In this document: positions 48,892 through 59,874 of the stretch, one piece after another | Layout: every line of letters begins with the position of its first letter | Position numbering within the stretch: position 1 is the first letter of the stretch | Origin: Ophioderma brevispina | Lineage: Eukaryota > Echinodermata > Ophiuroidea > Amphilepidida > Ophiodermatidae | Length of the DNA: 64,000 nucleotides | Assembly (NCBI GenBank): GCA_023653785.1 | Contig: JAMKCH010078773.1 | Coordinates: forward strand, 1 to 64,000 | Direction: 5' to 3' | Program-made: the position numbers and the translations under genes | Notes under the pieces: generated by a model | Databases searched by the model: none | The model's input: the letters and a program-made list of their open reading frames with translations, nothing else | Told to the model about the DNA's origin: nothing

Positions 48892-49557
48892 GAGCGTGTT
48901 TCTACTGGGGACGTTTTCCGCGTCGGAAGCGGGTCGATCCGTTATCCTGCTCAGTAGAAACAGCCCGACCCGCTATTTTAGCGCGATGCGATACCGCTAA
49001 ATCAAACCTGCTCTGAGAAGGTTTTTGCCGTGTTGCATACCGCTATTTCACCAGTAGAAACAGCCGATAGCGGCATTTGCCGTGTTGGGCAGGAAATGAT
49101 GCCAAGGCCGAGCTGGTAATGCGACTTCCGCTACGCGCGTTGTTCAAATCATCAGCAGTTAGGCCTATTATTTTCATATCAGAAGTGAATCAACATCAAT
49201 AAAATTTATGATGAACACAAGTAATTCTTGTACTTTACTTTACACCTAGTCCTGGTAGTAACATCCATTAAAGGAAATACAAAATAACTCAACACTGTAT
49301 GATAAGTAACGTGGGAATAGTTAGGCCTACATGTAAAACACACCTCAAGAGAAAGAAGTGCATGGAAGCTTCTGGAACGGGGGATATATTGTGACCCCGG
49401 CTGGGTCTGTCGAAAGTATGATAGCGGTAAGTGCAGTCGAGCATGCCACATACCGGTATGTGCCTTCAATAGAAACAGCTGAGATAGCGGAAAAAGCCGG
49501 GTCCATAGCGGGTCAGCAAAAGCCGCGATTTGCCGTGTCGGCAGTAGAAACACGCTC
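48892..49557. mobile_element. 666-bp TIR element with internal copies of its end motif
   Basis: Ends GAGCGTGTTTCTACTG and CAGTAGAAACACGCTC are perfectly inverted over 16 bp, with TAT on both sides (48889-48891, 49558-49560). The motif '(c)agtagaaaca' recurs inside at 48952, 49052 and, as aatagaaaca, 49468. 'gatagcgg' and 'ccgctat' words are frequent. GC is higher than outside. A 3-bp target fits Harbinger-like MITEs, tentatively. Confidence 0.75.
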
Positions 49558-49934
49558 TATGACTGGTTACACCACATAACACAGAGCTTGTCTGATGGAT
49601 TAATCCAAACAATAAATCAAGATTATCCATTTATTGGATCCATAAAGCCTATAGGCTGGCATTGGTAAGCCTAAACAAAGTAGACTTATGCTCGGGGATT
49701 TTTGTCATTCATTGAAAGAGTCCTAAGTTGGTTAATCCTCAGTCTATTATTCTGATCATAAATAGTGTAGCATGGCAACATAAAATACTATCCGAGGAAG
49801 TGGTTAATTCCCTTGAGATAGCCATTAAACCACCGCTATGAACAACAACATTTTTTACACAAATCTTTGAGTGGCTTATTTGAATTAAGTGTAAATAACA
49901 ATTGAGTCTATTCCCACATGGCACACTCCTATGT

Positions 49935-50130
49935 AGTCCACTTGTTCCCAATTCCACACGGTCCAATCCTATTTGATCCAGTTTCCAATTTGTCATGTTC
50001 CCATTTTGTCCATTTTCCATTTTGTCCATTTTCCATTTTGTCATGTTCCCATTTTACCCACTTCCCATTTTACCCAGTTCCCATTTTACCCAGTTACCAT
50101 TTTGTCCAGTTTCCATTTTGTTGAAATAGC
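49935..50130 (-). repeat. 16-bp minisatellite, C/T-rich on plus strand
   Basis: Units of the type cccattttacccagtt and ccattttgtccattt repeat with ~16-bp spacing. The plus frames over it give repeated H-F-P words but are repeat-derived. Read on the minus strand the unit is gggaactgggtaaaat, which matches the neighbouring plus-strand unit gggaattggagtaagt at 11 of 16 positions. Confidence 0.8.
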
Positions 50131-50174
50131 AGGCAGTCTAATAATGGAAATTTGTGACCGATTGGGATTATAGC

Positions 50175-50765
50175 AAATGGGAATTGGAGTAAGTGGGAAT
50201 TGGAGTAAGTGATAATTGGAGTAAGTGGGAATTGGAGTAAGTGGGAATTGGAGTAAGTGGGAATTGGAGTAAGTGGGAATTGGAGTAAGTGGGAATTGGA
50301 GTAAGTGGGAATTGGAGTAAGTGGGAATTGGAGTAAGTGGGAATTGGAGTAAGTGGGAATTGGAGAAGTGGGAATTGGAGTAAGTGCGAATTGGAGTAAG
50401 TGGGAATTGGAGTAAGTTAAGTGGGAATTGGAGTAAGTGATAATTGGAGTAAGTGGGAATTGGAGTGAGTGGGAATTGGAGTGAGTGGGAATTGGAGTAA
50501 GTGGGAATTGGAGTGAGTGGGAATTGGAGTGAGTGGGAATTGGAGTGAGTGGGAATTGGAGTGAGTGGGAATTGGAGTAAGTGGGAATTGGAGTAAGTGG
50601 GAATTGGAGTAAGTGAGAATTGGTGAAGTGCGAATTGGAGTAAGTGGGAATTGGAGTAAGTGGGAATTGGAGTGAGTGGGAATTGGAGTAAGTTAAGTGG
50701 GAATTGGAGTAAGTGGGAATTGGTGTAAGCCTGGGAATAGGAGTGAATGGGAATTGGCTTAAGTG
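50175..50765 (+). repeat. 16-bp minisatellite, ~37 copies, each with GTRAGT
   Basis: Unit gggaattggagtaagt in tandem. Variants: gtgagt in place of gtaagt in clusters around 50465-50575 and 50665; a few 14-15- or 21-bp units (for example at 50365, 50416 and 50690); and 'gataattgg' units. The period is not a multiple of three and nothing is encoded. Not a CRISPR: units are contiguous with no unique spacers. Confidence 0.9.
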
Positions 50766-51207
50766 AAATTAGACCAAGCAGGAAGTTTTTGTTAGATCAG
50801 GGAGATGAGAGGGTTTGATGTTGAAGCCTGAAGTTTATACTTGCTAGTCTTACCCACCTTTTATAACACATTGGTTTTAATCTTGACTCCAGTGCAGGTA
50901 GGCCTATATTGTTTAGTGCGATTTGGCAGAAGTTTAAACTTGACCTGATTTTACAATTTTGTCTTCGTTGTTTTTGAAGTGTAGTCAACCATGGGTTTGG
51001 CAAGGCTGCTTTCTATCCGTACATTAAATAGCCCTGCTTTTAGTGGACGTATTTCTTATATTTTACAGCCAATGGTATGACAGTGTTGCGAGATTGGACA
51101 TGGCAACCTCAGAACCTTTTCCCCCAAAATGAGAAAAGTTCTTGCCTTTTGTGCTGCAGGTTATGTCTGATGCTCTTCTTTAATGCCCTAACTCCTCCAT
51201 CCACCCC

Positions 51208-51497
51208 CGAGGGTGTTTTGAGTCAATCCCACAATGCACCAGTTTTGGGAAATTTCACCTCAATAGGGTCATGTGATCCCTTAAAAATCCTATTCTTAAC
51301 ACATAAAAACCCTGACTTTATGCTCATTTTAGCCTACAAAGTGTTAGTATTTAGGGAATTTTTTGCATGATCATGAAATGTCTTGTGGTTCTTGAACTTT
51401 TGGAAAACTTTTTATCCCTAAGTACTGACATGAGTTTTGTACAGTACAGTATAGGCATATTGCAATGCATTATGGGATTGATTCAAAACACCCTCTG
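51208..51497. mobile_element. hAT-type MITE, copy 2 of the 'cagagggtgt' family
   Basis: ATCCACCCC occurs just left (51199-51207) and right (51498-51506). The element begins cgagggtgttttgagtc and ends gattcaaaacaccctctg. It aligns over its whole length with 27121-27393. Confidence 0.85.
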
Positions 51498-51506
51498 ATC
51501 CACCCC

Positions 51507-53271
51507 CAAATTGAAACACCTAGTTACGCCACTGATTACAGGGTGCAATCCCATGTCAAATAGACCAAAAGTGAATTCTGACCATCTAGGTTGCCATGGC
51601 AACTGCAGTTTGTTTACATGCTTGATACCATTGGATGTGCAAAAATTACCCACCTGCAAATAATATTTCCTCGGCTACCCATTTTTGACTTCACAAAATG
51701 TTGACATTTTTAGGTTCACCTACAGGGCACTGATTGAATCCCCTTGTCTATTTTCAATTTCAACCAACCCTGGTTTGTGGTTATTTAAGTAACCACAAAT
51801 TGCGTGGGTAATATCATTGGTGTTGCATTTCATACCTTTTGAAAATGGATGAAATTGGGTAAATATTCTGACTAAAAAGAATTAAAACTGGAGTATTAAA
51901 AGTTGTTTATAGTAAGCGTGTGAGTCACTGATTTTGTGGTAGTGAAAGTAGCAAAACCACCCAAACATTGGTAGCAGCATGCATGTGTGTCTTTTATTCT
52001 CTTTTGGGTTATCCTGAAACTTTTCGAAAGTGTTTAACTTAATCCTACCCGGGCTAAAATTTACCCCAAATTAAATGAAGGAATGAGTGTCGGGTTGTGG
52101 GAAGAAATAAGGCTTGATTCCCTATTCTTTTGACAGTTATTCAAGCAGAATTACAGTGAAATAAAGTGCACTGCAAGCACTTTAAATAAAACCAGCTTAG
52201 AACATACAGTTGCCAGCTGCAGCTTAATAAATAAATAAATGTGCAAATAAGATTTTGATCCAAATTAACAGGAAGTGACCATATGTATTGGTCATCAATC
52301 AACTAAGTGACCAAGACAAATTGTCCTGCAAAATCCTGGAAGAACTTGGAAGGATAAAAGTCAAGAGCCATATTCCAGATGTTACTGTGAGGAGGAGTTG
52401 AAAGGATTGAACTACCAGGGGAATGCCCCTGTGTAATTGTTGGAGGTTGGGTGATTTAAGTATAAATTTGACTCTTGGGTTTGATGGAATGTTTATTTGT
52501 TTGTAAAGATTTGTCAATTAAACCAATTTGCCTGACCATGCTGACCAGCTTCTGAAGGAAAGTGGCTTAAAAGAGAGTCAAGCTAGTTCTTACCCCCTGG
52601 TCAGAAAGGATAGGGTTAAAGGACACCTTATGTCTTGAAGCTTTGAAATTGACCCAGATACTCCTGGAGCAATTGAAACTCATACCAAAGTTTAGGATCA
52701 TGATCATCCTGCTCAAGTTCTTTGGAATACTACAGTTTGTGACGAAGTTGTCCTAGGTTAAAATGTTTTGCCTTTGCGGATTGGTTTTTAATATTTAAAA
52801 TGGTGGATCCAAGTTGGCAAGGTATTATAATGAATATGGTGGCTGAACTGAAGTCCGCAAATGGCGATAGGTCGCAAATATGATCAATATTCTGCTGAAA
52901 AGCTCTAGTGATGCCTTCATCACAAGCTTGACTAGTAGGATTTCATTAGAGGCTACCCATTTATAGGTCTAAATGGAATAAAGAATCACAAAATAATTAG
53001 ATAAATAAAATGAGTAAAACCTAAGAGCTGTATGTAAAGGTCTGTGATAAAACAAAACATTCTGGATGGAAAGACTCATATTTTTATAACAAATCCTTGG
53101 GAAAAATTGCTGTGATACAGGAGCAGTATTGAAATATGAGGAAATCTTAAGAGGTCATCAATCTTTCAGGGAAGATTTCTCACATTCTTGAAGTCATGAG
53201 GGACTAGTTGTGTGATCAAAGGCAAGTTCTGCACTATGTCATCCATGTCTGTTATTTTAACCTTTTTTCAG
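51507..53271. other. no gene seen; possible intron
   Basis: AT-rich unique DNA. If the 61-nt exon at 53272 is real, the upstream intron ends here with a branch/pyrimidine context 'ttattttaaccttttttcag'. Confidence 0.45.
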
Positions 53272-53332
53272 GTTTTAGAAATGAGTGAGGCTTTCGATGC
53301 AAGTTCAGGAATGAGCTCTTCTGATGATATGG
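53272..53332 (+). CDS. candidate 61-nt internal exon
   Basis: A good 3' splice site (ttttaaccttttttcag) ends at 53271 and a donor (atgg|gtaaat) starts at 53333. The frame with the best composition reads VLEMSEAFDASSGMSSSDDM plus one base, acidic and serine-rich, and it is open right across. In this phase an internal ATG (53281) could also be a start codon. No adjacent exon is found nearby, so introns would be long. I do not recognise the protein. Short exons with chance splice sites are common, so this remains tentative. Confidence 0.35.
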
Positions 53333-54600
53333 GTAAATCCCAAGAAGAATTGGGGATATATTATTACATGCCACATTTGGGTCGATTTTTGTTTTTTTCA
53401 GTTGCCTATATGGGCAATTTTGGTCAATTATCCCCAATAATTTCTGAAGAAATTTCTGTCATTGCTTCTGATCCAATTTTGGTTTGAAAATGCTCCCTCA
53501 TTCAAAATTTGGTTTATCAAAATAAATGTTGGCATGGATTGAAATGTTTTTTGCTGATATGCATGGATTTCATAATTTGTTCCATTTTGTAACCCATATA
53601 TGAGGGCATGTTCCTACCACTTACGTGTTTACATACAACTAGTGTATTTTGTATTAGATCCCTTTTAAACCTTGTTACCTTTAAAAAACAAAAGCACCTA
53701 TAATATTCTCAAATTTCAAGTTTTAGAATGTTGGTATTGGTATTGACTCACCCATGTCCAAATCAAACCCATTCTGGTGCAATATGAAGCCTATATTACA
53801 GCTACAAAATTCTTAAATTTGATATTTGTAAACCCTGGGTCACACACGCTCCCTCCGCACCCCTGTCAAGCAGTCAATACCAATGTTACTTTTGATATTG
53901 ATGTACAATGATATAGTAAAATTGAAGTAAAATTTAGAATTATTCCTTGGTCACTAGCATACTTTCACAAACAACAAGAAAAACATGTCAGGTTTGGACT
54001 AAAAAAAAATTATATTATTACTGCTCTAAGTCCGGACATAAGAATTTTTTTTATCCCTATTGAGAAAAAAAATAAATTTCAAAATTTTTCTTGATTCTGC
54101 TCATTGCATTTTTTCTTGCACTATTTCTCTCGCCCAGCAAAATTTGTAGCCATTTTGAAAGAGCTGTTTCTGTGCAGCACAACATTGGTTTGAGATTAAT
54201 CTAACATGGAATCGGATGTAGGCCAGTCATGTTGTGTTACTTCAAGCTGTGTACGAAAGCTACGTAAGATTGGTAACCAAGAAATTGCATAGGCCTACAT
54301 GTGCAATAGTTGGCTTGGATAATTTGTCAGTATGCTGTCTGGAATGTTTGTAACTAATCTTAGCCATCATTAATGTGATTTTGGTGATAAGTCACATAAG
54401 TCAAGGTGTATATCCTGAGGGGTTTTGGCAATGCTATAGTGTTCTATGTATACACAGTATATTGAACAGCAGGGAATCATCCGAATCTAGTGTTTTAGAA
54501 TATTTCCCACCATGATTTTAAAGTGTTAAAGTTGGTTTAATACATGTGTGCCTATTAGAAAAAGTGATGGATAACTTTAAAATGTGATTTTAGAGATAGC
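53333..54600. other. no gene seen
   Basis: AT-rich DNA without element ends or exon-like frames. Confidence 0.5.
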
Positions 54601-54704
54601 TTAAAGGCTGACTCAGAGATTTTGAAAAATAATATTTTTGTGTATTTATTAAAAATAGTCAACTAGAAGATAGTCCCCTGAAATGCTCAATTCCAAAGTT
54701 TGGT

Positions 54705-55520
54705 ATAAAATTGGATTCATTGAGTCACTCAAATTTATTGGTCAAGCCATGAGTTGAAAAAAATATTGGGCGAGACGAAGTCGAGCCCAATATTTTTCAA
54801 CTCATGGCGAGACAAATAAATTTGAGTATTGGACGAAAAAAGAATCCAATTTTATCATTATTATGTTTTGAGAATCTTGTGTCCTATATTACTATACACA
54901 TTTCATTTTAAAGTAGGTACATGTACAAGGAACCATAACTATAAGCTATAGAATATGTAGAGCAAATAAGTACCAATAGACACTATGAAACACTGAGAAA
55001 CAGCAAAAGCATGGAACCACCAAACACTGGTAACCACCCAACACATGGGATCCACCAAGACAAGGAACCGCCAAACACTGGGAACCATCCAACACTGGGA
55101 ACCATCCAACACTGGGAACCATCCAACACTGGGAACCTCCAAGCACTGGGAACTGCCAAACAATGGGAACCACCAAGACATGGAATCACCTTCTGTGAAC
55201 AGCAAATACTGGAAACTGCCCAAAACATGAAGAAAGACTCAACTCACGACCATCCCCACCACCAAAATGAAACATCCTTAAATTGTATCAACCAATCAGT
55301 CAGCATGTGCATAAATAATGATATATTCTCATCACCAGGGTGGACAATCCTAATCTACAGTGAGAACCTACATAGCAATATATGGATAGGGGATTGGAGT
55401 CCGAAGTGGTGAAAAATTGGGCACCCAGGTTTTCTGCTGGCATTTGATGACTCAAACTCTCATTTTTATTGGGTCTCTACCACGTGTACCACGTGGAAGA
55501 TTCTCAAAACATAACAATGA
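54705..55520. mobile_element. composite insertion copy B (palindrome plus TIR element)
   Basis: The palindrome at 54705-54854 (tataaaattggattc ... gaatccaattttat) is joined to a TIR element at 54855-55520 whose ends (tcattattatgttttgagaa and inverse of tcattgttatgttttgagaa) match copy A at 44914-46348. The outer flanks 'aagtttggt' (left) and 'aatcggat' (right) are the inverse of the flanks of copy A ('tccgattt' and 'accagactt'), so both copies occupy the same point of the same outer repeat. Confidence 0.65.
55011..55215 (+). repeat. 17-bp minisatellite, about 11 units
   Basis: Unit close to gggaaccatccaacact, regular between 55073 and 55140 and degenerate on both sides. Frames on both strands across it are repeat-derived. 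It lies inside copy B of the composite element. Confidence 0.85.
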
Positions 55521-55773
55521 GATGAATCGGATTTTTCGTTTTAAAGCAGTAAACATTTATGTATAGTATAACATTGCCATAGGATACAGTGTATAACAAA
55601 ATTTCCAGATCCTGAATTTTATAACAAAGTTGCGATTTTTATATGAAAGACTTCGATTTGAGCTTAGTTATTTTGGACAGTGATAGTATAGGAACAAGCA
55701 TTGTATGCAAAAACCTCGAATTGTTTGAAAATTGAGGGTGCCCTCATTGGGAAATCTCTGAATCAGCCTTTAA

Positions 55774-56514
55774 ACTGAAATGTGTAAAGTTCACAAATGT
55801 ATTTGAAAAGTACCCTGCGTACCCTCCTACAACAATAAAAGAACATTCCACTCTATACTGGTATATTATGTCTAACAGACTAGACTAGCCTAGCACTTTT
55901 CTATCTATGCTGACCCTTCTAAATCAGCGTTAGAACTGAGGACTGAAAGATTTCACTCCTCTCCTGACCATCAGTGCAGTCTTGAAAAAAATAAGAGTAA
56001 TATTGTGTATGCACTGTATGAAAGTCATCATCAAATTCACTTTTCTCAATGCTGACTAAGGCTTTAGTGTAAATTAATTTGAGTTGTAGCTGTTTACTCT
56101 TACACTGAATGCGGTATAACTGTACGCCAAGATATAGGCCAATCATATAGACTTGTAACTTGTGATTCACCAACCAAAAACATTAGCCTACATGGTGCAT
56201 AGTTTGGTCCGGTGCTGGTCAAGCAGCTGGAAGATCTCCAAGATAAATCTTACCAACTAGGGCATCGGTTACTTTAGGATTAGATTGTTATGTAGGGACG
56301 AGCAATAAATATTTTGCAGTTATGATATCATTTTGTAGTACACTTGTGTAACATCAGTATAACAAAACCTAGGAGGCCTCTGTTTTAGCTTCCAGGCTGA
56401 AGTCAGACGTATTACATGAATGACTAAGCTTACTGAGGGGTGCTTTATGTATGTTTCTCATACTCCGGAGAACCAGTACAGCATTCATCCTTGTAGAGGA
56501 GATTGTTAAAGCAT
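55774..56514. other. no gene seen
   Basis: AT-rich DNA; no supported element ends or exons. Confidence 0.5.
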
Positions 56515-57052
56515 ATTGTCACATTTTTTGAAGAGCGCCCCCAATTTTCAAAATTTGATATTTTTTGCATTTACGTTGGTAATTGTCTAGAAACTATACC
56601 TGCGAACGAGAATGCTAAAATGCGTATTTATCCAAATAAGCGAATTTGTATTAGAATTGGGGACGGGGCTCAGATTGGACTAACGGCAGAGTCTGGAAAG
56701 GCTACATTTTATATGTACCTTCCATGATGAAAATAGTGCCACCAATCGTAGAAATACCCCTCTCACTTGACTTGCCCAAACTATTAAAAAACAACTAATG
56801 GATGAGCTTAGACACACGTACAGGCGCTATTTCCTCCCCTCCCGCTATTTCACATGGAGGGCCGTTTAAGCATCCTTTGCATTATTATGGGATCCCCGAT
56901 AATCATTATTCTAGTACAATTCCTTCGTTTGTGACCCATAGACATTTTCAAGCTTACCCATTCACATGTATAGTTTTCTAGCCATTTACCAATGCAACCG
57001 TGTAAACATCTCCAAATTTTTGAAAAATTGGGGGCGCCTTCAAAAAAATGTG
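56515..57052. mobile_element. 538-bp near-palindromic element, 'gcgcccccaattttt' subterminal
   Basis: Left cacattttttgaagagcgcc and the inverse of the right end (caaaaaaatgtg) agree for about 40 bp, including 'cgcccccaattttcaaaattt'. Symmetry continues inward ('ttggtaattgtctagaaact' against 'ttggtaaatggctagaaaac'). TTAA stands close to both ends but not at equal distance, so the target is unclear. A fragment of the same end may be at 4178-4197. The plus frame inside is not a gene. Confidence 0.7.
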
Positions 57053-58571
57053 CTTAATTTGCTTTAAATTAGGTCTGTACCCATAGAAATCATTTTTTCA
57101 ACAAGGCCTTGTACTTATGAGCATAATTAAACCAAACTAAGCCTCGGGCTGTTTTACAAAACCAATAAAATTAGTCACTTTTAGCCTGGACGGAAACTTC
57201 AGCACACACGTTGAAGTTTTTTGTTTTAGAAATTATAAAACTAACAAGTCCACAAATGAAGCACAAAGTAATCGGTTGTACATCTGAAACCGAATTGCCT
57301 AGAAGATTGACTCGTTTATCAGATTTATCTAAATGCGTGCAGACAAAATAGGGCATTTGTTTCTGAAGTTTAGCCTGTAGTGGAGATATGAACACAATGC
57401 CATAGGTGACACCTGATATATAAAGCCATCATATGAGGGGTACTGACAGCAAATTTGCAGACACACATGTACTCTGCGAGATAGTAACCCTTATATGATT
57501 TACGTAAGTCTCATCATCTTGGTGTTGAGCTGTATATATTAGGCTTAGCATTTTGGCATGAATCGGTGGTGGCGCCCGACTTCTTTTTCTAGGGGGGCAT
57601 ATGGGGATGCAAAGTGCATATTTTTTTTGGAGGGGCAAAATCGAAGATTTTAACCAATTTGGCCCAAATCGCTTCACCTTTTCAAACCAAATTTGGTGAT
57701 TTTTGGCCCCAAATCGCTGATTTTTTTGTTCCAAAAAATCAGGGGGAATTGCCCCCTTCTGGCACGCCACTGGGTGGAGGATCAAGAATCAATCTCATAC
57801 AGATTTTCCTGAACAAATTTTGGAACAAGTAGATTCTTGCAAACCGTGTAAGTTTATACACAAATTAAAATGGAGGAGAATCTAAAAGATTCTCATAAAT
57901 CTGATGCGATAATCAGTTTAAGACCGTTCATGATTTCTAAACCCTGCTGTATTCCTGCAACAAAAAGGTACAGAGAAATGAAGATTTGATGGGAAACTGT
58001 ATGAAGAAATTTATTATTTTACCTTGCTAATATTTTTTCAGTAACTATAAGCCTTCGATGCTTAAACCAAAAGTCATGGGTTTAGAAGTCATTCTTGGCA
58101 TTTGTTGGATTTTGATAGCTGTATATGAAGATGGCAATATTCAGAATGATAATTACATGTGGTCTATCTAATTAGGATTGAAACCAACTGTCTTAAGAAC
58201 TCATCTGTCATTGTGAATAAGCATCATGCAAGGCAGAGATCTCTGCACTGGTATTAAAGAGCTATATTTCATGATTCATAACCTCCCATACCTTAAAAGA
58301 TCTAAAAAATGAGATTTTAATGCCATGATGTCCCTTGCTTAAAATTGAGTTACCCCCCCTCCCTGTCACCACCCCCACCACCCCCCCCCCCCCCCACCCC
58401 CACCAACCCCCCACCACCCCTAGCACTATCAATCTCTTGCCTTTCATACAGCATTTCGATTGGCCTAATTACATTCATATATACATTCAATAACCAGTTG
58501 AAAAGGCAGCTTACCACTTAGAGGCTTTAGCCTACCATTAATTCTTACCATGTTGCTGATTGGCTCCAAAA
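57053..58571. other. no gene seen; repeat fragment and simple repeats
   Basis: 57548-57780 contains a 'ggcccaaatcgct' repeat fragment ending in 'tggcacgccactg', which looks like the end of a hAT-type element without a clear partner. 58350-58425 is a C/A simple repeat (caccaccccc). Rest AT-rich. Confidence 0.45.
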
Positions 58572-58573
58572 TA

Positions 58574-59015
58574 CATGGTGAGTCAAAAAAAACTTGACCC
58601 TGATTGTGTCCGCCATTTTGAATTTTCAAGCAACACATATCTAACATATGTGGTATCATCTGAAAGCTTAGTTCATTATCTGTAATTTACTGCAAAGATC
58701 ATTCACATCGGTTAGATATAGACCGAGTTACAGTCGTTTGAATCAAGTAGTCGGTTTTCTGCTCTGTCCACGGATTCACATTAAAATGAACGGCGCCATA
58801 CATTCAAATGGGAATCCGTGGATAGGGGGAAAAGCGGACCACTTGATTCAAAAGACTGTAGCTCGACCTATGCTTAACTGATTGGAATTATTTTTGTAGT
58901 AAATTAAAGATAATGAAATAGGCTTTTCGATGATACCACATATGTTAGATATATTTTATTTAAAAACTCAAAATGGCGGACACAACCCGGGTCAAGTTTT
59001 TTTTGACTCACCCTG
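58574..59015. mobile_element. 442-bp palindromic MITE, TA target
   Basis: Starts CATGGTGAGTCAAAAAAAAC and ends with the inverse of CAGGGTGAGTCAAAAAAAAC, with TA at 58572-58573 and 59016-59017. Symmetry extends through 'ttgaccc', 'atatctaacatatgtggtatcatc' in part, and 'acttgattcaaa'. The interior loop includes 'tccacggattc'/'gaatccgtgga'. Ends are like those of 30496-31560, so both probably use one transposase type. Confidence 0.8.
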
Positions 59016-59409
59016 TACATACAAGTTTCATTTTGACCTATCAGCATTTAGTACTCATGATGTTAAATTGTATTTGCAAGATGATTCACAATTTTGTGAT
59101 TTTTAGTGATAATTCCAAACAGAATATAGTGGCCTATTGGACTAGTGCATTATCAGAATCAATTGTATTGAAAATAAGTTTTTGTAGCTCTATCCATTGA
59201 ACCATACCCCCAAAAAAGTGCTAAAATTTAATGTATTTGTGAATTGTTGTTTATTTACTTGTAGGGGCCTATTTGTTATTTTTCTGAATGTAAATTCTTC
59301 TTGCTCAAAACCTTCAGTAATGATGAATTGATGAGTAACATTGGGCTAAAATGTATGGCTCATAAGTTTGTGCCCATATTGTTCAAAAATGACTTTTGCA
59401 CACAACTCC
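59016..59409. other. no gene seen
   Basis: Short AT-rich spacer between two MITEs. Confidence 0.5.
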
Positions 59410-59413
59410 TTAA

Positions 59414-59870
59414 AGGAGAACCCGTACAACGAATATATTATACAATATACTTAATAAAATATTTATTGACCACATATCGAGTGGTTTCATCGAAAAACGG
59501 AATTATATTAACCATAGCAATGAATTAAACTATCTAATCTGACCATGTGCTATTTAAAATTTGCGCTAGTGTACAACGTGTTATGTGATACCGCCGGCAC
59601 ATTTGCATCATACATGCCAGAGCAAATACACATTATGAAAACGTCACGTGTGAAGGTGTATGACGCTACTGTGCCGTCCGTATCGCATAACACAAATACA
59701 TATCCCATATACACTAGCGCGAATTTCAAATAGCGCATGGTCAGACAAATGTTTTTAATTCATTTTTATGGTTAGTATAATTCCGTTTTTCCATGAAACC
59801 ACTCGATATGTGTTCGATAATTATTTTTATAGCGTATATTGTATAAGTTATTCTTAGTACAGGTTCTCCT
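59414..59870. mobile_element. 457-bp palindromic TTAA MITE
   Basis: TTAA at 59410-59413 and 59871-59874 bound AGGAGAACC...GGTTCTCCT. Arms stay symmetric almost to the centre ('atatcgagtggttt' / 'aaaccactcgatat', 'gaccatgtgctattt' / 'aaatagcgcatggtc', 'tagtgtac' and so on). As a result, plus frame 59545-59733 and minus frame 59550-59738 give nearly the same peptide, both containing YLKFALVY and ending TSANFK. That is palindrome geometry, not a gene pair. Confidence 0.85.
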
Positions 59871-59874
59871 TTAA

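Larger units (their letters stand above)
54601..55773. mobile_element. 1.17-kb TTAA-flanked element
   Basis: TTAA at 54601-54604 and 55770-55773 enclose ends AGGCTGACTCAGAGATTT and AAATCTCTGAATCAGCCT, inverted with one mismatch in 18. The interior carries the composite insertion at 54705-55520. No coding frame. piggyBac-like by target choice only. Confidence 0.75.

Noticed and set aside
50175..50765. CRISPR-like appearance of many short regular repeats
   Set aside because: The 16-bp units are contiguous without unique spacers, and the context is eukaryotic.
54939..55412. Repetitive frames with tryptophan/valine or asparagine/threonine periodicity
   Set aside because: They are translations of a 17-bp minisatellite, open in several frames on both strands because of the period.
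59545..59738. Two similar small proteins on opposite strands
   Set aside because: They are the same palindrome read from both sides within a TTAA-bounded MITE.
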